46,826 nucleotides of DNA, taken from NCBI GenBank assembly GCA_020849725.1, contig JADLAZ010000242.1, positions 1 through 46,826 of the forward strand, in the 5' to 3' direction. How positions within the stretch are numbered: position 1 is the stretch's first letter; each line of letters starts with the position of its first letter. The DNA comes from Chloroflexota bacterium. Lineage in GTDB: Bacteria > Chloroflexota > Chloroflexia > Thermomicrobiales > JADLAZ01. The notes below the pieces were generated by a model. It was given only the letters and a program-made list of their open reading frames with translations. It searched no databases and was not told the origin of the DNA. Shown piece by piece: positions 37,739 through 43,978 of this stretch. A program made the position numbers and the translations under genes.

Positions 37739-38740
37739 CTACTTCTGGCGATAGGCGATTCGTGGGTCAACAAGCGGGTACAGCAGGTCCATAATGAACA
37801 GTGCTGCGCTCAATGAAACGGAGAGAACGAGCACGATGCCCTGAATGACCATGTAGTCTTTCGATCGAATGGCCTCGAACAGCTTGAGACCAACCCCCGG
37901 ATAGGAAAAGATCACCTCGACCAGGATTGCCCCCGACACGATGTGGCCGAGCGCTAGCGCCAGGTGGGTGAACTGCGGGAGCATGCAGGTCCGAATGCCG
38001 TAATTCAAGAACACGGTGCGTTCTTTCAGTCCCTTGGCCGTTGCCATTGTGATGTAGTCTTCACCAAGAACGGTGATCATCATCCCGCGCATTCCGAGCG
38101 CCCATGAGCCCATGCTCGCCAGCACGATCGCCAACGCTGGCAAGATCGCGTGTGAGACGATGTCCAGTGCCGTTCCAAAACTGAATGTCAGCACGCCAGT
38201 GAATGAAAATCCTCCTCCGGGCGGCAGCAATCGCCATCTGATCGCCAATAGATATATCAACACGATTCCAAGCAGATAGTATGGAATCGCGGATAGCACC
38301 ATTGCGACCGGTACGATGAATCTTAGCGGTCTCGATGAGCTTCTCCAGGCCATGAAGCTACCAAGCAGCGATCCAATGACAAAGCTGATGACAACACTGG
38401 CGCCGAGTAGCCCGATCGTCCACGGCAGCGCACTGATGATGCGGCTGGAGACACGCTCAGGGAAGTATTGGAGTGAATAGCCCAAATCAAGGCGAAAAAG
38501 TGCTCCCCAGTAGTTGAGGTACTGCTTCCAGAGCGGCTGATCCAGGCCAAATTTCTCACGATACGCTTCGACCATCGCCGTAATATCGCCCTGTCCTCCT
38601 GAGGACTGGGCCATTTGAGTGAAGCGCTCTTCGATCGGGTCGCCAGGCGTCAGGCGTGGCAGAACGAAGTTGATGCTGACAGCGAGCCAGATGATGACGA
38701 GCAGAGTGCCGACCCGCCCAAGCAGGTATCCCAGACTCAT
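37739..38740 (-). CDS. ABC transporter permease, DppB/OppB type
   Basis: A 333-residue permease. The N-terminal SLGYLLGRVGTLLVIIWLAVSINFVLPRLTPGDPIEERF is a clear OppB-type opening. The end carries VFLNYGIRTCMLPQFTHLALALGHIVSGAILVEVIFSYPGVGLKLFEAIRSKDYMVIQGIVL, the usual coupling region and last helices. It pairs with the DppC-type protein to form the channel. It is the first gene of the operon, about 210 bases below a good promoter. Base composition here is unusually AT-rich for the window: 59 of 120 bases at 38161-38280 are G or C, which suggests transfer. Confidence 0.92.
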   Translation of the reverse strand: MSLGYLLGRVGTLLVIIWLAVSINFVLPRLTPGDPIEERFTQMAQSSGGQGDITAMVEAYREKFGLDQPLWKQYLNYWGALFRLDLGYSLQYFPERVSSRIISALPWTIGLLGASVVISFVIGSLLGSFMAWRSSSRPLRFIVPVAMVLSAIPYYLLGIVLIYLLAIRWRLLPPGGGFSFTGVLTFSFGTALDIVSHAILPALAIVLASMGSWALGMRGMMITVLGEDYITMATAKGLKERTVFLNYGIRTCMLPQFTHLALALGHIVSGAILVEVIFSYPGVGLKLFEAIRSKDYMVIQGIVLVLSVSLSAALFIMDLLYPLVDPRIAYRQK

Positions 38741-39131
38741 AGCACACCTACCGCTTCAGGAATCCGCCCATGTAGCGCGGTGACCGTCAGATGGCGCGGG
38801 GCGCATCGTGACCGGTGGCGATGGCCGGCGACCAGCCGTAGCCCCATTGCCGAATACCATCTCCGCAGTCCGGCCGGCCGTTCAGCAGGGTCAGCTCGAC
38901 CCAACAGTGACGTCCGAACCCGACCTCGTACTGTGTACCAAAGCTGCCGACGTGGCCGCATCCTATGGCTCAGCCGAGAAGCTGTCAAAGATCCGATGCA
39001 CGCGTTCCCATTTTCATAGCTGAGTATTCTGGCGATAACGCGGGAACTGATCGACGTCCAAAGTGGTTGGCCTTCCTGCGCTCCACGGGTTGACTGGACA
39101 CCGAGTGAGGGCATGATGGCCTCGAGGCGGT
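38741..39131. other. Intergenic region without a supported gene
   Basis: This 391-base stretch between the permease start and the transposase remnant contains the promoter at 38960-38988 and no reading frame with recognisable protein features. It ends in mixed-composition sequence next to mobile DNA. No transcription-factor gene is present, so any regulator of the operon is elsewhere. Confidence 0.6.
38960..38988 (-). promoter_or_regulatory. Promoter of the sugar-acid/ABC transport operon
   Basis: On the minus strand: a perfect -35 TTGACA (38983-38988), a 17-base spacer, and -10 TAGGAT (38960-38965). Transcription would start near 38953, leaving an untranslated leader of about 210 bases, long enough to hold regulation I could not identify. 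Confidence 0.6.
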
Positions 39132-39476
39132 GTGGAGACGGGCAAGGGGAATGACCGGCAGCCGACCAGCGGAGACGGCGCGGAGCGGGGGCGGTTCACC
39201 ACCCGCCACAAGCAGGAGCTCGTCCTGCGGCTCGTCCGCGGCGAGCCGCTCGAGACCGTCAGTCGCGACGTCGGCGTGACGGCCGCGACCCTGGCGGCTT
39301 GGTGCAACCAGCTCCTCTCCAGCGGCGCGGCGGCCCTCAAGCGCCGACACCCCGCGCCCGCGACCGAAGGAACCGGGCGGCTCCAGGCCAAGATCAGCGA
39401 GCTGACGATGGCCAACGAGCTGCTGCAGGGGAAGATCACCCGCCTATACCGAAGCGCGCATGGGAATAGCATCTTC
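39132..39476 (+). pseudogene. IS3-type transposase OrfA remnant
   Basis: The frame encodes an HTH module typical of IS3-family OrfA: KQELVLRLVRGEPLETVSRDVGVTAATLAAW, then a leucine-zipper-like region (LQAKISELTMANELLQGKITRL). It should end by overlapping OrfB. Instead it is interrupted at about 39448 by a 100-bp insert and continues into unrelated codons, so it is broken. Confidence 0.75.
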
Positions 39477-39547
39477 GTATTGCGTAGCGTAGGGGCGGTT
39501 CGCGAATCGCCCCTACGGTGGCCTGGGCATCCCGTCTGGGCTTCGGT
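39448..39547. repeat. 100-bp MITE-like insert with central 30-bp palindrome
   Basis: Terminal inverted repeats ACCGAAGC (39448-39455) and GCTTCGGT (39540-39547) bound exactly 100 bases. At its centre is a nearly perfect palindrome (39488-39517): arms GTAGGGGCG/CGCCCCTAC around TTCGCGAA. It separates the OrfA and OrfB remnants. No clear target-site duplication is seen. Confidence 0.55.
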
Positions 39548-40035
39548 TTAGAGGTCGAGGCGATGCGCCGGGCCACCTCGACCTCCGCCGGCACGCGCTA
39601 CGGCCTGGCCCGAGTGTGTCGCGCCTGGCGCGTCGCCCGCTCGACGGGCTGCTGGCAGCGCGCGCGCTGCCTTTCCACCCGACCAGCGACCCGCACCCCA
39701 GATACGTGGGCCGCGCGCCGGGATGATCGACACCGAGATGACCGAGCGCATCCGCGCCGTGCTGGCGGCGGCCGACTTCCACGGCGAGGGCCCCCGGAAG
39801 GTCTGGGCCTGGTTGCGGGCCCAGGACATGCGGACCTCCAAACGGCGGCCGACGCGTTGCGACGCCTTGCCAGCCTCCAGGCGCCGCAACGCGTCGGCCG
39901 CCGCACGGACCGCGCGCCCACGACGGCACGATCATCACCGAGCAGCCGAATGTCATGAGGGAGACCGACCTGACGATGACCTGGACCGCCCAGGTGCGGA
40001 CCGATCTCACCGCGCCGCAGGCTCAGACGGCATGA
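39548..40035 (+). pseudogene. IS3-type transposase OrfB remnant (frameshifted, truncated)
   Basis: Fragments of OrfB are spread over different frames: RYGLARVCRAWRVARST (about 39595-39645), then MTERIRAVLAAADFHGEGPRKVWAWLR (39738-39820), then PRAHDGTIITEQPNVMRETDLTMTWT up to a TGA at 40033-40035. The last part covers the segment holding the first catalytic Asp (usually MWGTDMT; here MRETDLT). The remaining two thirds of the DDE domain are missing, so the gene cannot encode an active transposase. Confidence 0.75.
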
Positions 40036-40123
40036 TTACCTAGTTGGCGGTGTCCAAGGGACCGGGAGGGGTTCACTCGCCACCACCGATGACTAACTTC
40101 CCGCCTTCCTGACCATCTTCCGC

Positions 40124-40573
40124 GTGCCAGCCGACTACCAGGAGCAGGTGGACACGCTCTTCCATCAGGCCGACACCGGCGATGACCTCGACGATTGGCG
40201 CCGGCGCAAGCTGACCGCGCGGCTGGAGCGGCTGGCCAGCCTGTACGAGTGGGGCGACCTGGACGTGGCCGCCTACCGCAGCCGGCGCCAGGAGATTGAG
40301 CAAGAGCTAGCGACGTTGCGCCCGGCCAGCGAGCGGGCCGCCTGGCTGGCTGAAACGGCCGCCTACCTGCACGACATCGGCCCGGCGTGGCAGGCGGCCG
40401 GCCCAGAGGACCGCAATACCATCGCCGCCTCACTCGTCCAGCAGGTGACGATCACCGACGACCGAATCGAAGAGGCCATCATCCTACCGGAGATGGCCCC
40501 CTTCTTCGTCCTTGACGCCGCCTGTGATGTTCCGCGGAAGCGACGGGATTCGAACCCGCGATCTCAGCCTTGA
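40124..40573 (+). pseudogene. C-terminal fragment of a large serine recombinase
   Basis: The frame reads DDWRRRKLTARLERLASLYEWGDLDVAAYRSRRQEIEQELATL and more, the coiled-coil-rich C-terminal region of large serine recombinases (resolvase/recombinase family). The catalytic N-terminal domain with its serine and the zinc-ribbon domain are absent. The frame has lost its own stop and reads through 40535 into the tRNA-Asp gene, ending in DSNPRSQP encoded by the tRNA. It is therefore a remnant of an integrated element. Confidence 0.7.
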
Positions 40574-40608
40574 CAGGGCTGCATGTTAGGCCACTACACC
40601 ACGCCTCC
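40535..40608 (-). tRNA. tRNA-Asp (anticodon GTC)
   Basis: Read on the minus strand, the acceptor GGAGGCG pairs with CGCTTCC, with discriminator G. The D arm is GTGTAGTGGCCTAACAT. The anticodon loop is CTGTCAA, giving GTC for Asp. The T arm is CGGGTTCGAATCCCG. The 3' CCA is not encoded. The 3' end abuts the recombinase remnant, a typical place for integrated elements. Confidence 0.95.
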
Positions 40609-40747
40609 AGACCCACCCGTACTATACGTGATCGGCTATCGCGACGTCAACACCGGCGGGGCCGCATACCGCACCGGCCTGGTGGCATCCCCGTCTGGTC
40701 CTTGACGGCTCGGAGCGGCCAGCGTAGCATACTGGGCAAAGTGAAGA

Positions 40748-40837
40748 TCGCTGGGGGAGCGCGCAAGCGCTGAGAGTGTGGCCAGCCGCCACAGACCCCT
40801 CGAACCTGATCCGGATCATGCCGGCGAAGGGAAGCGA
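40748..40837 (+). ncRNA. TPP riboswitch (THI element)
   Basis: Hallmark segments are GCTGAGAG, GACCCCTCGAACCTGATCC and GGATCATGCCGGCGAAGGGA. Helix P1 is TCGCT (40748-40752) with AGCGA (40833-40837). It precedes a thiamine-precursor transporter operon, as expected. Confidence 0.95.
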
Positions 40838-40854
40838 GCAGGGCACCGCAGTAC

Positions 40855-40961
40855 GGCCACCCGCTCCCCGACAGAGCGCCGGTGGCCGTGTGGCTTCCGG
40901 CCTCGGGTTCATCGTCCCGCTGGCGCGGCGCACGCGACGGTCGCGCGCCGGAGAGGCCACC
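40855..40961 (+). promoter_or_regulatory. Expression platform of the TPP riboswitch
   Basis: GGTGGCC (40881-40887) can pair with GGCCACC at 40855-40861 or with an identical copy at 40955-40961. The second copy overlaps the ribosome-binding site GAGAGG (40951-40956), two bases before the thiZ ATG. The two pairings exclude each other, a switch acting on translation. No U-tract is seen. Confidence 0.6.
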
Positions 40962-40962
40962 C

Positions 40963-41745
40963 ATGCCGCTTGCCCTGACCATCGATGGCCTGGCGAAGGC
41001 GTATCCAACGCCCGACGGCCGCCGCCTGCCAGTGCTGGTCGACCTGACGCTGGCTGTCCCACCAGGCGCGTTCGTCGCACTGGTGGGGCCGTCCGGCAGC
41101 GGCAAGAGTACGCTCTTTGCGCTTATTGCCGGTCTGGAGCGGCCAGATAGCGGGCGCATCCTGCTCGACGGCATCGACATCGCCGGGCGCACCGGCCTGG
41201 TCGGCTACATGCCGCAACGGGACCTCTTGCTCCCCTGGCGCACCCTCCTCGACAACGCGGTCCTGGCGCTCGATGTCGCCGGCACGCCGCGGCCAGCGGC
41301 CTACGCCCGCGCCCGCGCCCTCTTGGAGCGTTTCGGCCTGGCCGGCTTCGAGCATGCCTATCCGGCGGCCCTCTCCGGCGGCATGCGCCAGCGTGCCGCG
41401 CTCCTGCGCACCGTGCTCGCCGGCAAGGCGCTGTTGCTCCTCGACGAGCCATTTGGCGCGCTCGACGCCCTCACCCGCGCCGCCATGCAGGCGTGGCTGC
41501 TCGATGTCTGGTCCGATTTGGGCGTGACCGTCCTGTTCATTACCCACGACGTCGAGGAGGCGCTTTTTCTGGCCGACACGGTCTATGTCCTGACGCCCCG
41601 GCCGGCCCGCGTCGCGCTGCGGCTGGAGGTGATGCTCGCGCGGCCACGCCACTATGACGTCGTGACTTCGCCAGTCTTCGTCGCTCACAAGGTCGCCCTG
41701 CTGGCCGCACTGCATGCCCCTGCCGTCGCGGGCGGCGCCTCATGA
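40963..41745 (+). CDS. thiZ: Thiamine-precursor ABC transporter ATP-binding protein
   Basis: A 260-residue ABC ATPase of the SsuB/TauB/ThiZ type. It has Walker A GPSGSGKST (42-50), Q-loop GYMPQRDLLLPWRTLLDN, signature LSGGMRQRAALLRTVL, Walker B LLLLDEPFGALDALTRAAMQ and switch His in LFITHDVEEALFLADTVYVL. The 'MPQRDLLLPW' segment is typical of ATPases for pyrimidine and thiamine-precursor permeases. The start at 40963 has GGAGAGG upstream and is chosen over an in-frame ATG at 40882, which lies inside the riboswitch platform. It overlaps thiX by four bases (ATGA). With ThiX and ThiY it should import a thiamine pyrimidine precursor. Confidence 0.9.
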   Translation: MPLALTIDGLAKAYPTPDGRRLPVLVDLTLAVPPGAFVALVGPSGSGKSTLFALIAGLERPDSGRILLDGIDIAGRTGLVGYMPQRDLLLPWRTLLDNAVLALDVAGTPRPAAYARARALLERFGLAGFEHAYPAALSGGMRQRAALLRTVLAGKALLLLDEPFGALDALTRAAMQAWLLDVWSDLGVTVLFITHDVEEALFLADTVYVLTPRPARVALRLEVMLARPRHYDVVTSPVFVAHKVALLAALHAPAVAGGAS

Positions 41746-42545
41746 CGCCCGCCAGGCCCATCACGCCGTCGACTCGCGCCGGCATACCGCCGCGGCTCGG
41801 CCGCGCGCTCCTTCAGGGCGGCCTGGCGCTGGCCGCCCTGCTGGTGCTGTGGGAGATCGCGGTCGTCGCCACCGATACGCCCGCCTGGCTCCTGCCGCCG
41901 CCGAGCGCCATTGTCTCTGCGACGATCGCCGCTCGCGAGCTTGTGGTCTGGCATACCGGAGTGACGCTGCTGGAGGCGTTGCTCGGCTTTGCAGTCGCCC
42001 TGACGCTAGGCGTGCTGCTGGCGCTGGCCATGGCGCTGTCGCCAGCGCTGGAGCGCGCCCTCTACCCGGTCGTCATCGCCACCCAGGCCATCAATCCGCT
42101 GGCCATCGCACCCCTGCTGATCATCTGGCTGGGCTATGGCCTGGCGCCGAAGATCGTCATCGTCGTGCTGGTTTGCTTCTTCCCGATCGTCGTCAACACC
42201 GTCGACGGCCTGCGCGCGACCGATGCCGATCTGGTGCGGCTGCTGACCAGCTTCGGCGCGACCCGCTGGCAGACGGTGCGCCTGGTGCGCCTGCCGGCCG
42301 CGCTGCCATTCCTGCTGTCCGGCGCCAAGATCGCCATCGCCGTCAGTGTCATCGGCGCCGTCATCGGCGAGTGGGTCGGCGCCAGCGCCGGCCTCGGCTA
42401 CTTCATGATCCGCTCGGCGGCCGCGCTCCAGACGGCGCGCGTCTTCGCCGCCGTCGTCATCACCGCGCTGCTCGGCCTGGTTTTGTTCGGCCTGGCCGCG
42501 GCCGTCGAGCGGCGCCTGTTGCCCTGGCGGCGTCCCGCTGCCTGA
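41742..42545 (+). CDS. thiX: Thiamine-precursor ABC transporter permease
   Basis: A 267-residue BPD_transp_1 permease with about six membrane helices. Typical segments are LALAALLVLWEIAVVATDTPAWLLPPPSAIV, INPLAIAPLLIIWLGYGLAPKIVIVVLVCFFPIVVNTVDGL, LTSFGATRWQTVRLVRLPAALPFLLSGAKIAIAVSVIGAVIGEWVGASAGLGYFM (including the EAA coupling motif) and VVITALLGLVLFG. The ATG overlaps the thiZ stop. The riboswitch upstream and the ThiY-type protein downstream point to a thiamine precursor such as the hydroxymethyl- or formylamino-pyrimidine; the exact compound is not proven. Confidence 0.9.
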   Translation: MTPARPITPSTRAGIPPRLGRALLQGGLALAALLVLWEIAVVATDTPAWLLPPPSAIVSATIAARELVVWHTGVTLLEALLGFAVALTLGVLLALAMALSPALERALYPVVIATQAINPLAIAPLLIIWLGYGLAPKIVIVVLVCFFPIVVNTVDGLRATDADLVRLLTSFGATRWQTVRLVRLPAALPFLLSGAKIAIAVSVIGAVIGEWVGASAGLGYFMIRSAAALQTARVFAAVVITALLGLVLFGLAAAVERRLLPWRRPAA

Positions 42546-42566
42546 TCGTCTCAGAGAGGAGATTGT

Positions 42567-43748
42567 ATGCGCTCGTCCCGCTCGATCCTGCTGGTACTCG
42601 CCAGCCTGCTGCTCCTGGCCTGTGGCCAGGTCGCCCCGCCGACCGCCACCTCCCCACCAGCGCCGGCGACGACGGCTTCGACCGCACCCACGGCCGCGCC
42701 GACCAGTGCCCCAACCGCTGCGGCCACCGTTGTGCCGACCAGCGCGCCGACTAGCGCACCGACGGCCGTGCCGGCCACTACCGCGCCGACGGCCGTCCCG
42801 ACCAGGACCGCGACGGCCGCGCCAACCGCGCCAACCGCGCCCGCCACCACCACCAAGGTCTCGGTGGCACTCGATTGGTACCCGTGGGCCAACCACACCG
42901 GTCTCTATCTCGCTCGCGACCGCGGCTACTACCGCGCCGAGGGCCTGGAGGTCGAGCTGTACGTTCCGGCCAACCCGGAGGACGGCCTCAAGCTCGTCGC
43001 CGCCGGCAAGGACACCTTCGGCATCTCCTATCAGACCGATGTGCTGCTCGCGCGCGGCGAGGGCGTGCCGGTCACGTCAATCGCCGCCATGGTCCAGGTC
43101 CCACTCAACAGCATCATGAGTCTCAAGACCTCGAACATCACCCGGCCCAAGCATCTGGAGGGCAAGAAGATCGGCAGCGCCGGCCTGCCGTCTGATGATG
43201 CGCTGCTGGCGACGATGCTGGCCCACGACGGCGCCGATCCGGCCAAGGTCGAGGTCATCAACGTCGGCTTCGACCTGATGCCGGCCCTGCTCGGCAAGCG
43301 CGTCGACGCCGTCATCGGCGCTTACTGGGTCCACGAGTCGATTCTGGCCGAGCTGCAAGGTCAGCCGGTCAATGTCATGCGCGTGGAGGACTACGGCGTG
43401 CCGCCCTACTACGAACTGGTCATCGTCGCCGCCGACCAGACGGTCGCCCAGCAGGCAGACCTTGCCCGCCGCTTCCTGCGCGCCACTGCCCGAGGCTATG
43501 CCGATGCCGCCGCCGACCACAAGGCCGCCGTCGACCTCCTGGTCAAGGTCAACCCGGAGACGAACCGGCCCGTCGAGGAGCAGGGGCTGCCGCTGCTCGC
43601 GCCGCTCTGGACGAAGGGCGCCGCCTACTTCGGCCAGCAGACGGCCGCGCGCTGGCAGGCCTACGCCGACTGGCTCAAGAGCCGCGGCGTGCTCGATGCC
43701 AAGGTCAACCCGGCGGACGCCGTCGCGCTCGACCTCGCCAGGCCGTAA
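42567..43748 (+). CDS. thiY: Thiamine-precursor binding lipoprotein (NMT1/THI5-like)
   Basis: A 393-residue substrate receptor. A lipoprotein signal (SILLVLASLLLLACG, Cys19) is followed by a long Thr/Ala/Pro tract (about 22-93). The NMT1/THI5-like domain begins VSVALDWYPWANHTGLYLARDRGYYRAEGLEVEL. Ligand-domain motifs include FGISYQTDVLLARGEGVPVTSIAAMVQVPLNSIMSLK, KHLEGKKIGSAGLPSDDALLATML and VDAVIGAYWVHESILAELQG. This is the ThiY/RibY type that binds thiamine pyrimidines or, in relatives, riboflavin precursors; the TPP riboswitch favours the former. AGAGAGGAG precedes the start, 21 bases after thiX. Confidence 0.9.
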   Translation: MRSSRSILLVLASLLLLACGQVAPPTATSPPAPATTASTAPTAAPTSAPTAAATVVPTSAPTSAPTAVPATTAPTAVPTRTATAAPTAPTAPATTTKVSVALDWYPWANHTGLYLARDRGYYRAEGLEVELYVPANPEDGLKLVAAGKDTFGISYQTDVLLARGEGVPVTSIAAMVQVPLNSIMSLKTSNITRPKHLEGKKIGSAGLPSDDALLATMLAHDGADPAKVEVINVGFDLMPALLGKRVDAVIGAYWVHESILAELQGQPVNVMRVEDYGVPPYYELVIVAADQTVAQQADLARRFLRATARGYADAAADHKAAVDLLVKVNPETNRPVEEQGLPLLAPLWTKGAAYFGQQTAARWQAYADWLKSRGVLDAKVNPADAVALDLARP

Positions 43749-43779
43749 CCGCTGGCGCTGGGCGGCACCGCGCCGCGCG

Positions 43780-43810
43780 TTGCCGCCCACGCCGGCCGTC
43801 GCCTATAATC
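43780..43810 (+). promoter_or_regulatory. Promoter of the EF-G-like gene
   Basis: A perfect -10 TATAAT (43805-43810) with TTGCCG (43780-43785) 19 bases upstream. Transcription would begin about 160 bases before the GTG start. Confidence 0.5.
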
Positions 43811-43978
43811 GGGCGAGCAGTGACGAGCGGGCAGGCACGCGCCGGCACAGCCGGATGGCGCGCGCCGGCTGGCGGGCGAAACATCGATGCGCCGGCCCGC
43901 CCGCTCGCATGACACGCCGCGCCGGCCCGGGCACCGTCGCCACGGGCGTCGCGCGCACACCGTCGGGAGGGTTGGTCT

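Noticed and set aside
39488..39517. Palindrome considered as an intrinsic terminator
   Set aside because: No T-tract follows, and it is centred in a 100-bp element with its own terminal repeats.
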